A stretch of 52,426 nucleotides of DNA, from contig CAYXMH010000023.1 of assembly GCA_964466115.1 (NCBI GenBank), positions 1 to 52,426 of the forward strand, written 5' to 3'. A program made the position numbers and the translations under genes. Origin of the DNA: Pseudolysobacter sp964466115. Lineage in GTDB: Bacteria; Pseudomonadota; Gammaproteobacteria; Xanthomonadales; Rhodanobacteraceae. A model generated the notes under the pieces. The model was given only the letters and a program-made list of their open reading frames with translations, made no database searches and had not been told where the DNA came from. Shown in pieces: positions 1 through 8,579 of the stretch (its first letter is position 1; every line of letters starts with the position of its first letter).

Positions 1-35
1 TATTCTATCCTTAGATACAATATAAAGTAAACACT

Positions 36-50
36 GCCCCCATCAAGGGG
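36..50. terminator. GC stem-loop spanning the hutG stop codon
   Basis: Five C residues, a five-base loop (atcaa) and five G residues form a hairpin that includes the stop codon of the minus-strand deformylase gene. Read on the minus strand it is followed by cagtgttt, which is only partly T-rich, so this is a possible terminator and not a textbook one. Confidence 0.3.
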
Positions 51-849
51 GAGTAGAAGAATGCTGGTCCACCAAACGGCAAACTTCCAACAACTTAACA
101 ATTAATTTTTGTATTTTATTGGCTTTTTCTTCTTGATAATCGAAACTGCGTTCATCCATATAATTGCACTGCGCCAACTCAAGCTGAACTGCATCCACCC
201 CCGCATCCGGGTTTCCATACCGGCGCGTAATATACCCGCCCTTAAACCGGCCGTTGACGACCCAGCGATATTCGCTTTGGGCCGCCATTACCGCACTTAA
301 ACGCTGCTCCAGCTTTATCGAACAGCTGGCGCCATCCACGGTGCCGAGATTGAAGTCCGGTAATCTCCCTTCAAAAAACATCGGCACTTCGCTGCGTATC
401 GAATGGCCTTCCCACAACACGACATGGCCGTGCAGCACACGTAACCGTTCAAGTTCTGCTTGCAACGCGTCGTGGTAAGGGCGCCAATAGGTATTAATCC
501 GCTGTTTTATTTCATCGTCAGTGGGCTCGTAGCCCTCACCATAAATCGGCTCACCGGCAAAAGTGCGCAATGGACATAAACCGGTTTCGCTTCTGCCGGG
601 ATACAACGCAGCGCCATCCGGCGGGCGATTAAGATCAATCACATAACGTGAATAGGTGGGTATCAGAATCGACGCCCCCAACTCAGCCGCGAACGCATAC
701 AGTCGACTGACATGCCAATCGGTATCGGGCACCAAACGCGCCCGCGGCGTCATGCGCACCGCGATATCATCGGGCAGCGCGGTGCCGTCGTGCGGTAAGG
801 AAATCAACAGCGGTCGAGTGCCGCGATGTAGCGTGATTCCAGCGTGCAA
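43..849 (-). CDS. hutG: N-formylglutamate deformylase (HutG family)
   Basis: The 268-residue product matches the N-formylglutamate amidohydrolase family, which hydrolyses N-formyl-L-glutamate to formate and glutamate at the end of one histidine-degradation route. Family-like segments are visible: LLISLPHDG near residue 14, DTDWHV near 43, YSRYVIDLNRPPDG near 66, LWEGHSIRSEVP near 146 and the late VQLELAQ segment near 222; the His, Asp and Glu residues in these fit a metal site. The start is TTG at 849: there is no in-frame ATG before residue 33, and GAGGAG lies six bases upstream. No other hut genes are visible, so a histidine-utilisation role is family knowledge only; the closest neighbour is an amino-acid oxidase-type gene on the same strand. 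Confidence 0.88.
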   Translation of the reverse strand: MHAGITLHRGTRPLLISLPHDGTALPDDIAVRMTPRARLVPDTDWHVSRLYAFAAELGASILIPTYSRYVIDLNRPPDGAALYPGRSETGLCPLRTFAGEPIYGEGYEPTDDEIKQRINTYWRPYHDALQAELERLRVLHGHVVLWEGHSIRSEVPMFFEGRLPDFNLGTVDGASCSIKLEQRLSAVMAAQSEYRWVVNGRFKGGYITRRYGNPDAGVDAVQLELAQCNYMDERSFDYQEEKANKIQKLIVKLLEVCRLVDQHSSTPP

Positions 850-863
850 CGGATACTCCTCTT

Positions 864-937
864 TTCCGTTCGCCCTGAGCCTGTCGAAGGATGAACGGAA
901 AAGCTTCGGTGCTTCGACAGGCTCAGCATGAACGGTT
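864..937. repeat. REP-like element, paired copies (core CTGAGCCTGTCGAAG)
   Basis: The gap between the deformylase and DadA-like genes holds two opposed copies of a 15-bp core: CTGAGCCTGTCGAAG at 875-889 and its reverse complement at 912-926. The first copy is bounded by TTCCGTTC and GAACGGAA, so it can itself fold. The same core occurs at 18265-18279 and 27187-27201. Similar short sequences are widespread intergenic repeats in proteobacteria. Confidence 0.8.
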
Positions 938-1003
938 TTCTTAAAACGTTCTACTGATTGCCGCTTCTACAGAAAATTGAAACGGATTCATGTGTACAGT
1001 TTA

Positions 1004-2257
1004 TCAAGCAAACCGCCTCGGATCGAATGGCGCAAGATTCAGCGATGCGGGTTTTCCGGTCAACAATTCGCTAATCAACACACCGGTGATGGCCGATAAA
1101 CTCACCCCAAGCATGCCATGCCCCGTGGCCAACGCCAGATTGGCAATTCGCGGCACGCGGCCAATGATCGGCAAATCGTCATACGTCATTGGCCGCCAAC
1201 CGTACCACTCCTCTTGTACTGTGGCTCCAATGGGTTCTTGCAAGTACTCCGCCGCGGCGCGAGTCAACGCATCCAGGCGCACGCGATTAAGGCTCGTGTC
1301 GTACCCGGAAAATTCCATGGTACTACCGAGACGGTAACCGCTGCTCCAACTGGTTACGCATACCGCGCGTTCCTTTAGAATCAGTGGAAGGCTTGGACAA
1401 AGCGTGGGTCGATCGTAAGTAATCGAATAGCCTTTGCCCGGCTGCAGTGGAATATTCAACCCAAGCAATTTTCCAATTTTCGGCGACCAAGCGCCCAGCG
1501 CCAACACCACATCCGTTGAATTGAATTTTCCGTTCTCGGTGGTTACTGCCACGATTCTTCCTCCCGATACGTCAAAACCCGTAACCCGTGTCGACTCTTG
1601 AATTTGCGCGCCTTCACTGCGAACCAAACCCGCTAACGCCTCCACATAGCGATCCGGCCGCAAATGCGCATCACCGGGATTGAAATAACCTGCGACAATA
1701 CTGTCATTCAAAGCCGGTTCCATGACGCGGGCTTGTCGCCCATCCACTATTTCAGTCGCGATCCCGCACTCGCTAAGCGCTTTCGGCAACCACTGCGAAC
1801 GTTCAAACGCTTGTGCATCACGGAATACGCCCAACGTGCCTTTGATCTCGAACTCACATTGCAAATGATGGCTGGCGATCAACTCGGCTAAGCGATCGTG
1901 TGACTGATTCAAAAGCTCAGCCTTGATCTTGCTCACGGTATTAAAATCACGCCAATTGCAGCGCTGGGAAAACCGCAATAACCAGCCCAATAACGCAAAA
2001 TCCAAGCGCGGTTTAATGTAAAACGACGCATCCGCCTGCCACATTAGCCGCAACGCCCGTGCGATCATCCCCGGCATCGCCAACGGTGGCGCATGACTCG
2101 GCGTTATCGTCCCGCAATTGCCGTGAGAGGCCCCGCCACCAACCTTACCCTGCTCCAAAACGGTAACGCTGCGCCCCGCTTGCAATAGGTAATGCGCGCA
2201 CGCCAGGCCAATCACGCCCGCGCCAAGAATTAATACATCCGATTGCCGCTGTGTCAT
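1004..2257 (-). CDS. FAD-dependent amino-acid dehydrogenase, DadA-like
   Basis: This 417-residue protein has an N-terminal FAD-binding Rossmann motif (LILGAGVIGLA, residues 9-19), the HGNCGTITPSHAPP segment that parallels the N-terminal part of D-amino-acid dehydrogenase DadA, and a C-terminal GWRPMTYDDLPIIGR...LATGHGMLGVSLS segment typical of the DAO/DadA fold. DadA oxidises D-amino acids to 2-oxo acids and passes electrons to the respiratory chain from the inner membrane face. The substrate cannot be read from sequence; D-alanine, D-proline-type or hydroxyproline-related substrates are all possible. It starts with ATG, and the next same-strand gene downstream is hutG, separated by the REP-like element, so co-transcription is uncertain. 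Confidence 0.8.
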   Translation of the reverse strand: MTQRQSDVLILGAGVIGLACAHYLLQAGRSVTVLEQGKVGGGASHGNCGTITPSHAPPLAMPGMIARALRLMWQADASFYIKPRLDFALLGWLLRFSQRCNWRDFNTVSKIKAELLNQSHDRLAELIASHHLQCEFEIKGTLGVFRDAQAFERSQWLPKALSECGIATEIVDGRQARVMEPALNDSIVAGYFNPGDAHLRPDRYVEALAGLVRSEGAQIQESTRVTGFDVSGGRIVAVTTENGKFNSTDVVLALGAWSPKIGKLLGLNIPLQPGKGYSITYDRPTLCPSLPLILKERAVCVTSWSSGYRLGSTMEFSGYDTSLNRVRLDALTRAAAEYLQEPIGATVQEEWYGWRPMTYDDLPIIGRVPRIANLALATGHGMLGVSLSAITGVLISELLTGKPASLNLAPFDPRRFA

Positions 2258-2356
2258 CGCGCCATTGTACGCAATGCCACGACCGATGCACCTGATCGGT
2301 AGGGTCCAAGTTAGGGCAATCGATCGTTAAGTCACTTTACGCATTATCTATACGGT

Positions 2357-2428
2357 GGAGAGTGAAGGATTAAGATCACACAAATCGCAACATTTTGTAA
2401 CTTCACCTCTCCGCCCTTGATCTTAATG
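2357..2428. promoter_or_regulatory. interleaved inverted repeats in the protease leader
   Basis: Two inverted repeats are interleaved as A-B-A'-B'. A is GGAGAGTGAAG (2357-2367) with A' CTTCACCTCTCC (2401-2412, one extra base). B is ATTAAGATCA (2369-2378) with perfect complement TGATCTTAAT (2419-2428). The block ends 53 bp before the protease start codon. It could be two mutually exclusive RNA stems or two operators; there is no proof for either. Confidence 0.5.
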
Positions 2429-2481
2429 CCCGCTCATTACAATCTGGCAACAACTTCTTCTGTTTCATTCAGGCCGCCAAC

Positions 2482-4395
2482 ATGAAAGCTGCAACGTTGC
2501 TATCGGGAATCATGCTTTCCTCCATCGCCTGCGCCGGCGACGAAATTGCCACTAATTCAGAAAAGTACATTGTGCAATTTACCGACCAAGGCATCGTCGA
2601 CTACGACGGAAAAATAGAAGGTTTGGCGGCAACCGCTCCCAGCAAACCCAACACTGCACTCAGCTTTGATTCCAAAGCGGTGAAGGCCTATGAAGCTTGG
2701 TTGATGAACCAACGCCAAACCTATTTCAAGGCAATAGCTGCCACCCTTGGCCACAGCATAAAACCGTCGCACACCTACAACGTGCTGCAACATGGCATTG
2801 CGTTAAACTTAAGCAAAGACGATGCGTATACTTTGCGCAAAATGCCTTTTGTTCGTTCCGTTTGGCACGCGAAAAACCAAGTGCTTTATATGAACTCTAC
2901 ACCGCAATTTGTCGGTGCCGATTGGATCTGGAATGGATCCTCCACTATCAGCGGTATCGGCACGCAAGGGCGCGGCATCACGGTTGGCGTGATCGATACC
3001 GGTGTCAACGACAACCACCCGTTTTTCAGACCCATGGGGCCGGAGTGCGGCTTCAGCAGCCCAATGCCAAAGGTGATACTAAAAAACTGCCGTTACGAAG
3101 GCTGCCCTACCGGTGACGACGTCGATGCTAGCTGTCTGTATGACCCCACCGCGCTTGCTCGTGATTGTGTGGGGCACGGCAGCCACGTGGCAGGCATTGT
3201 TGCTGGTAACGCGGTTATGCAGAGCAACGGCCGGCTTTATCAAGGCATCGCTAAATGCGCCTCGCTTATTTCCTACAATGTGGGTGCGGGCAGCTTGCTT
3301 AATCCATCGATTGATTCAACAGCGGTGGCCGATGCCGTAGAGCAAGCCGTGCGCGACGGCGTACAGGTGGTCAATATGTCGTTTGGTCCATCTACCGCAG
3401 CGGGCGCAAATCCTTGGGATCCGACCGATCTTCCGATCTTAAGCCTGCGTCTGCAACAAGTGGGTATTTTACCCGTTACCGCTGCTGGTAACTTGGATGA
3501 GGCGTACTATCCGGGTGTGGTTTTATCGGCGGTGGGGGAAGTTCGGCACATCGCACCGTGGGAGCTGGTGGTGGGTGCCGCTAATGGTGGATTTGCTACG
3601 TCTCTCGGTTGGCGGCCGGGATGGGCGATGCCGGATTTAATTGCCGGTTTCAGCCTGCTTGGGCCCGCACGTAACATGCCCGGAATTACCAAACCGGATC
3701 TGGTGGCTCCCGGTGTAAATATTGAGTCGGCCAATTCTGCCGGTTCGGGTTTTATCGCAGCAAGCGGTACGTCGATGGCCGCACCGGTGGTGGCGGGTGG
3801 GGCGGCGTTGCTCAAGAGTGCGAACCCCTCATGGACGCCGATGGAAATTCAATCCGCGTTGATGTTAACAGCGCAATATACCGGCACGATGAACGACCGC
3901 ACGCTAAGCCCGCCATATCGGCCATGGACTGCGGACGAGGCGGGCGCAGGCCGCATCGCACTGAATGATGCGGGCCTTGCCGGCTTCGTCATGGATGAAA
4001 CGTATGAGCATTTTATCAACGCCGATCCGGCGCGCGGGGGCAATCCCGCTGCATTGAATTTGCCGTATGTTCGAGACCTCCCCTGCGCGCCGCTCACCTG
4101 CTTGTGGACACCGACCAGCCGATGGACACGCACGATCAAAGCGACTCGCCCGGAGAGAATTAATTGGAACGTCAGCGTGGATTCCCCGCCCGGAGTGACC
4201 ATTACCGTCACTCCCTCTACTTTTGTATTAAGTAACGCCACCACCGCCGATGCCACAGTGGAGTTGACCATTACCGCTACCCGCACGACTCCCTCAGTCG
4301 GTCAAACCCGTTACGGTATGATCTGGTTTGATCCCTACCCAAGCCCGCCTTTTGCCGTGCCGGCAGCGCATATGACCGTAAGCCTTGAGGATTAG
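2482..4395 (+). CDS. secreted subtilisin-family (S8) serine protease
   Basis: The 637-residue protein begins with a short signal peptide (about residues 1-18, ending SIACAG). An I9-type propeptide follows (about 25-135: YIVQF ... TYNVLQHGIALNLSKDDAYTLRKMPFVRSVW). The peptidase domain carries the S8 triad: Asp172 in VGVIDTG, His232 in GHGSHVAG and Ser431 in SGTSMAAP; VTAAGN supplies the oxyanion Asn. After about residue 490 comes a C-terminal beta-rich region resembling a fibronectin-III-like tail. Cys pairs near 188-225 suggest disulfides. It is probably exported through Sec and acts in the periplasm or outside the cell. It stands alone, with a 224-bp upstream gap that holds interleaved inverted repeats. 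Confidence 0.9.
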   Translation: MKAATLLSGIMLSSIACAGDEIATNSEKYIVQFTDQGIVDYDGKIEGLAATAPSKPNTALSFDSKAVKAYEAWLMNQRQTYFKAIAATLGHSIKPSHTYNVLQHGIALNLSKDDAYTLRKMPFVRSVWHAKNQVLYMNSTPQFVGADWIWNGSSTISGIGTQGRGITVGVIDTGVNDNHPFFRPMGPECGFSSPMPKVILKNCRYEGCPTGDDVDASCLYDPTALARDCVGHGSHVAGIVAGNAVMQSNGRLYQGIAKCASLISYNVGAGSLLNPSIDSTAVADAVEQAVRDGVQVVNMSFGPSTAAGANPWDPTDLPILSLRLQQVGILPVTAAGNLDEAYYPGVVLSAVGEVRHIAPWELVVGAANGGFATSLGWRPGWAMPDLIAGFSLLGPARNMPGITKPDLVAPGVNIESANSAGSGFIAASGTSMAAPVVAGGAALLKSANPSWTPMEIQSALMLTAQYTGTMNDRTLSPPYRPWTADEAGAGRIALNDAGLAGFVMDETYEHFINADPARGGNPAALNLPYVRDLPCAPLTCLWTPTSRWTRTIKATRPERINWNVSVDSPPGVTITVTPSTFVLSNATTADATVELTITATRTTPSVGQTRYGMIWFDPYPSPPFAVPAAHMTVSLED

Positions 4396-4748
4396 AGCGA
4401 GCACCTGTTGCCCCTAGAAAACGCATTTCCCATAGGAATGAATGCACTGTTTACCGAAGTTTACCTATCACACGAAGGAATTTACCTGGCTTTTAGCCGC
4501 CCAATGCTTTAAGCTTCACTTGTTTATCGCGCCGTTACCTGGTTTTCCCCCTCGGATGTCCATGTTTACCGGAAGTTTTATCCGGTTGATCGCTTTTCGG
4601 CCCCACGCCGCACTTGGTGCGACGCGCGAACGCGGGTTACTCCGTTCACAACGATGAATCTCTTAATTTAGGGGCCGTCGTTACATTATTTTTTTACCTG
4701 AAGCGCGGAATATTGGGAACGCTCCGGGTTACTTAGGAGCTTTACAAT
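4396..4748. other. 353-bp intergenic region, long rhlE leader
   Basis: No convincing gene is present. The region ends with AGGAG eight bases before the rhlE ATG and has a run of seven T residues near 4690. A 71-codon reading frame at 4442-4657 has unlikely composition. Long untranslated leaders are usual for cold-inducible RNA helicase genes, which is a plausible but unproven reason for the length. Confidence 0.5.
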
Positions 4749-6083
4749 ATGTCGTTTCAAAAACTCGGGCTTATGCCCGCGCTCACGCGTGCCCTACAAG
4801 AACAGGGCTACCAAAACCCCACTGAAATCCAAGCCGAAGCCATTCCATTGGCTTTAAGCGGCGCCGATATCATGGGCGGCGCGCAAACCGGCACCGGCAA
4901 AACCGCTGCTTTCACATTACCGTTACTGCAACGCTTGTTTCCAAAAGAAGCCCAAGGTGGCTCGCGCCAACGCCGCGTGCGTGCCCTGGTGTTAACTCCC
5001 ACCCGTGAGTTGGCCGATCAAGTGCATCAAAGCGTGCGCGGCTATGGCAAGTATCTGCCGATGGCCACCACCTCGATTTACGGCGGAGTCGGCATGGGCG
5101 GACAAATGCAGGCATTGCGCCGAGGCGTTGATATCGTCGTCGCCACCCCGGGACGATTGATCGATCATATGGATCGCCGCACGATCGATTTATCCAGCAT
5201 TGAGATTTTGGTATTGGATGAAGCCGATCGCATGTTGGACATGGGCTTCCTACCGGCACTAAAGAAAATTCTTACCTCGATCCCGAAAAATCGCCAAACC
5301 TTGTTGTTCTCGGCCACGTTTTCGGACGAGATCAAACGCCTGGCCGCGCAGTTCATGCGCAACCCGAAGGAACTGCAGATTGCTCAGCGCAACAGCGTCG
5401 CGGCAACAGTAATTCATGTGGCCCATCCGGTGGATCAAGATCGTAAGAAAGATTTATTAATCCATTTATTGGCACAAGACAGTCGGCGTCAAACGCTGGT
5501 GTTCAGCCGCACCAAACACGGCTGCGATCGTTTGGCGCGCCAGCTCGAAGCCGCCGGTTTCAGCTCCGATGCGATTCACGGTGATAAAACCCAAGGCGCG
5601 CGCAGCAAAGCCTTGCGTGAATTCAAAACCGGCAAAACCACGATCCTCGTAGCCACCGACATCGCTGCACGCGGTTTAGACATCAGCTCCTTACCGATGG
5701 TATTGAACTACGATATGCCAATGGTGGCGGAAGACTACATCCATCGCATCGGACGCACGGGCCGCGCTGGTGCAGAAGGCCACGCCGTATCGTTGGTATG
5801 TCATGCCGAACAACATCTGTTGCATGCCATTCAACGTTTGCTAAAACGCGATATCAAGCTTGATCCGGTTGTTGGGTTTGAACCATCGAGAGCGATTCAC
5901 TCAGCACCGGCTGCGCGTAAAAACGCACCGGGTGGTCGCCCAGCAAATAACCGCGGGCACATCCGCCGCCAACATGCCGGCCAGCCGGGTCGCGCTGCGC
6001 CGCATGCTATTCAAAACAAACGCCCAAGTCGTCAGAAGCCAGGGCAGCAAAATCCGCACAATCGTTCAAAGGTTTCGCGTTAA
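4749..6083 (+). CDS. rhlE: DEAD-box ATP-dependent RNA helicase RhlE
   Basis: The 444-residue protein shows all DEAD-box motifs in order: F-Q motif (FQKLGLMP ... PTEIQAEAIP), motif I AQTGTGKT near residue 41, PTRELA, ATPGR, motif II VLDEAD near 155, motif III SAT near 190, IHGDK, ATDIAARGLDI and HRIGRTGRAG near 335. After about residue 380 it has an Arg/Lys/Pro/His-rich basic tail (PGGRPANNRGHIRRQ and beyond) typical of RhlE, giving non-specific RNA binding. It unwinds short RNA duplexes in ribosome assembly and RNA decay, in the cytoplasm. The next genes (RRM protein, CspA type) are also RNA binding. Confidence 0.93.
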   Translation: MSFQKLGLMPALTRALQEQGYQNPTEIQAEAIPLALSGADIMGGAQTGTGKTAAFTLPLLQRLFPKEAQGGSRQRRVRALVLTPTRELADQVHQSVRGYGKYLPMATTSIYGGVGMGGQMQALRRGVDIVVATPGRLIDHMDRRTIDLSSIEILVLDEADRMLDMGFLPALKKILTSIPKNRQTLLFSATFSDEIKRLAAQFMRNPKELQIAQRNSVAATVIHVAHPVDQDRKKDLLIHLLAQDSRRQTLVFSRTKHGCDRLARQLEAAGFSSDAIHGDKTQGARSKALREFKTGKTTILVATDIAARGLDISSLPMVLNYDMPMVAEDYIHRIGRTGRAGAEGHAVSLVCHAEQHLLHAIQRLLKRDIKLDPVVGFEPSRAIHSAPAARKNAPGGRPANNRGHIRRQHAGQPGRAAPHAIQNKRPSRQKPGQQNPHNRSKVSR

Positions 6084-6109
6084 CGATTGCGGAACCAGGG
6101 TATGCGTTT

Positions 6110-6137
6110 TTCGCTCCGCAGCAAGCTGCGGAGCGAA
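6110..6137. terminator. 12-bp stem-loop between convergent genes
   Basis: TTCGCTCCGCAG (6110-6121) and CTGCGGAGCGAA (6126-6137) are perfect complements around the loop caag. The hairpin lies between the convergent ends of rhlE and the HAF-type gene. There is no following T-tract on either strand, so it may act as a shared 3' end stabiliser or a weak bidirectional terminator. Confidence 0.5.
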
Positions 6138-6169
6138 ATATGTCGCCGGGGTAAACTTGGCATCTGACT

Positions 6170-7321
6170 TTAAGGAATTGCTGGGATTAGCAAGTAAGAG
6201 CTTGTCTCAGGACCCATTGAAGAGTGCCCCCCAACGATAATGTCCCCGAAGCTATTGATGCCATAGGCAACGGTTAAATTAACCCCTGGAACAATACTGT
6301 CTAAATTAGTAGCCATGCCATTACAGTATTTTATTGCGGCAGCGGCCGGCCCCGTTCTGGGGAAGCTTCGACCAACAGCACATCCTTGGTCATTGATGGC
6401 ATATATGATCGCAGGGCTAGCATCACTGTCGAGGACCACCTGGGTTAAAGCCGGTACAGATGGAGTTGATACAAAGGAAAAAAACATTCCGGCTGTATCG
6501 CCACTGCACCCGACCACAAATGCATAACTGTTGGCTATGGCCGTTACCTCGCACTTGAAGTGACCAATACTGGCCGTATCCACGCTAGCTACCGCCCTTC
6601 CTGTATTGGCTATCACGGATCTGGGCACCCATGAACTGATGTCGTATCCGATTCCGTTCCACCACAGATAAGGCGAATCGCCGCAAGAGCCACCGATCAG
6701 TCCGTCTCGATTAACGGCGCTAGCAGTTCCTGATCTTCCCTCCCCACAGCGAAGCTTAATCACTGTTCCGCGGGTAATATCGGCCGGATTAGGAATCCAC
6801 ACAAAGGGCATGGATTCGAGCTCCGAGAACGCAGTACCCACTACCCATCCTGAATCACTAACTGCGTTTGCACTTGAAGTATCGGTATTAAGAAGGCGAT
6901 CCACTCCAAGATCAGCCCAGCGTCCATCATAGGTGAACATCGCTGCGTGCTGCTCGCTGCCGCTATCGTCGCCAACAAAGCCAACGCCTAGTGCTCCTTT
7001 ATTCAGCGCGTTAATTTGACTATGCCGATGGGGGCTTATTCCGGTATGGGGAGCTCCAGCATAATTGATCTGCGCAACTATTCCCAAATAAAGGTTGCTA
7101 TAAGAAGGAAGTCCCGCATATACATCAGCACGAGAGCCGTCTGACGGACGCATTTCGGTGTATCCGCCGATCCAACCACTGTCGTTTAACGCGTAAGCCA
7201 CTGTCGCGTGCGTCGGATCAATATCAAAAGCACTATAGGATTGAGCGAAAGCCGCATGCGTCGAAAGGCCCATGAGAAGTAAAAGCACCTTAGTACTATT
7301 TTTAACAATTTCGTTTTTCAT
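6170..7321 (-). CDS. secreted HAF-repeat-like protein
   Basis: The chosen start gives 383 residues. ATG at 7321 is preceded by AAGGA about nine bases upstream and opens a signal peptide (MKNEIVKNSTKVLLLLMGL...AAFA); the longer frame adds seven residues before it. The body contains repeated units of the form A-(V/I)-N/S-D-x-G-W/C-(I/V)-(V/G)-G, for example YALNDSGWIGGY, NAVSDSGWVVGT, SAVNRDGLIGGS, YAINDQGCAVGR and YGINSFGDIIVGG, each followed by an aromatic-rich strand such as PFVWIPN or PYLWWNG. This is the pattern of HAF-type extracellular repeat proteins of unknown function, likely a beta-propeller or solenoid. Its less G/C-rich codon use compared with rhlE hints at acquisition. No enzymatic motif is visible. 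Confidence 0.7.
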   Translation of the reverse strand: MKNEIVKNSTKVLLLLMGLSTHAAFAQSYSAFDIDPTHATVAYALNDSGWIGGYTEMRPSDGSRADVYAGLPSYSNLYLGIVAQINYAGAPHTGISPHRHSQINALNKGALGVGFVGDDSGSEQHAAMFTYDGRWADLGVDRLLNTDTSSANAVSDSGWVVGTAFSELESMPFVWIPNPADITRGTVIKLRCGEGRSGTASAVNRDGLIGGSCGDSPYLWWNGIGYDISSWVPRSVIANTGRAVASVDTASIGHFKCEVTAIANSYAFVVGCSGDTAGMFFSFVSTPSVPALTQVVLDSDASPAIIYAINDQGCAVGRSFPRTGPAAAAIKYCNGMATNLDSIVPGVNLTVAYGINSFGDIIVGGHSSMGPETSSYLLIPAIP

Positions 7322-7661
7322 AAATTTGTCCTTACATGTCATTTACCAGTTTTCAATCTACAAGCGACTGGTTAAACGAGAGCTGAAAAGACGGGCTAAC
7401 AAACCCCTGCAACTGCAAACAAATGTGACGAAAGCCGATCAATTTGAATTATTAGAGAACTGGTGCGCAGTTAACTCTCAAGTAAACTCGATTTGCTCGA
7501 GAATAAAAGCGTTGGCGCTTGCGCTTAAGCAATGCCCGATGCCGGATGGGTGTGAACACACCCGGCATGGATTAGCGGCATATTTGACAGGTGATGACCG
7601 TCCGGCTGTACAGCCCCAGGAACGGCAACAATTTGTGACTTGCCTGATAAATCAGGTAAAT
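7322..7661. other. 340-bp intergenic region between HAF-type and RRM genes
   Basis: The space contains no gene I can support. A plus-strand reading frame stays open across it, but its ends lie antisense to the HAF-type and RRM genes. Two hairpins can be seen: AAGCG-ttgg-CGCTT near 7507-7520 and GGGTGTG-aa-CACACCC near 7548-7563, the latter flanked by ATGCC and GGCAT. The region would serve as the 3' end of the RRM transcript and the promoter of the HAF-type gene. Confidence 0.5.
7507..7520 (-). terminator. possible terminator of the RRM gene
   Basis: On the minus strand AAGCG-ccaa-CGCTT is followed by TTATT, a short stem with a T-rich tail about 140 bases after the RRM gene stop. The stem is short, so the call is weak. 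Confidence 0.3.
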
Positions 7662-7925
7662 TCAGCGTCGGCCGCCGCGACCAAATTTGGGCCGGTCAAA
7701 ACCCACGCGGATCAGCGCGCCGTCCACACTATGGCCATCCAAAGCGGCAATTGCGCTGCGCGCTTCGTGGCCTTCCATTTCAAGAATGGCAAATCCTTTG
7801 CACTCTCCGGAAAAAAGATCCTTGGCCAATTTCAGCGAACGCACTTTGCCGTGTTGGGAAAAAAGGTCGGTAATCGACTGTTCAGTGGTGGAGCGCGGCA
7901 AACCGCGTACGGACAGGGTAAGCAT
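7662..7925 (-). CDS. RRM-domain RNA-binding protein
   Basis: The 87-residue protein is one RNA-recognition motif. RNP2 is LSVRGLP at residues 4-10 and RNP1 is KGFAILEM at about 43-50; the spacing and the final GRGGRR tail match the small single-RRM proteins of bacteria, many of which are cold induced. ATG at 7925 has AGGAG seven bases upstream. It is expected to bind single-stranded RNA in the cytoplasm. Its neighbours are the cspA-like gene upstream on the same strand and rhlE further downstream. Confidence 0.88.
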   Translation of the reverse strand: MLTLSVRGLPRSTTEQSITDLFSQHGKVRSLKLAKDLFSGECKGFAILEMEGHEARSAIAALDGHSVDGALIRVGFDRPKFGRGGRR

Positions 7926-8123
7926 AGTGGAGCTCCTAAATTTTAATGTGCTATGCAGTTAGGCGGGATACAACGCCTGACTTTAAGCCGAGCGTGCATA
8001 CGCAATCCGGCCAAGCGTATCGTTCTGGTAGCGCAGCAAAGCTAATGAAGGTTTGGGTACGATGCGCACCCAAACCGGATGGTCGCACGCGGCCCGACGG
8101 CACCGCGTGGTAAAAAAATCGAT

Positions 8124-8333
8124 TTACAATGGTTCGACGTTCTCCGCCTGGGGGCCTTTCATACCTTGGCCGACGGTAAAGCGAACTTTCTGTCCTTCAA
8201 CCAGGCTACGGCGACCCGTACCCATGATTGCGCGAAAATGGACGAACAAATCGCTGCCACCTTCTCGACTGATAAAACCGTATCCCTTGTCATCATTAAA
8301 CCATTTAACCGTACCGACAATCTGTTCTGACAT
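8124..8333 (-). CDS. CspA-family cold-shock protein
   Basis: ATG at 8333 gives a 69-residue protein (MSEQIVGTVKWFNDDKGYGFI...), the usual CspA length; the frame is open 36 codons further upstream but family alignment and AAGG nine bases before this ATG support the short form. RNP1 (KGYGFI) and RNP2 (DLFVHF) are intact, so it should bind single-stranded RNA or DNA as an RNA chaperone. The sequence upstream to about 8579 would be a long leader, a usual site of cold-shock regulation, though I could not identify a cold-box. Confidence 0.93.
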   Translation of the reverse strand: MSEQIVGTVKWFNDDKGYGFISREGGSDLFVHFRAIMGTGRRSLVEGQKVRFTVGQGMKGPQAENVEPL

Positions 8334-8579
8334 TTCGTATAACCTTATATAGATAAATAAATTTGCCCAACAGGGCCTTGCCCGTTCGTGCAACATTACG
8401 CAACAAACCGCAACGCTGCGTAAAAACAACAACTGCTGCAATAAACAGACAAGCGTAGCATACGAAGATTACTCCCGAAATACCAGTCCCTTGGCCAATC
8501 TTTGCGCGAGGGCGTGCACGCGCGTGCGCCTTGCAAACCCGCCGTTCGCGTTCAAACCGTTGTGAATTTACGACCGTTG

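Noticed and set aside
4442..4657. 71-codon frame in the rhlE leader
   Set aside because: Unusual composition, poor start signal and no similarity; it lies in what looks like an untranslated leader.
7272..7946. Plus-strand 224-codon frame across the gap between the HAF-type and RRM genes
   Set aside because: Its ends are antisense to two well-supported genes, no good ribosome binding site precedes it and the product has no recognisable motif.
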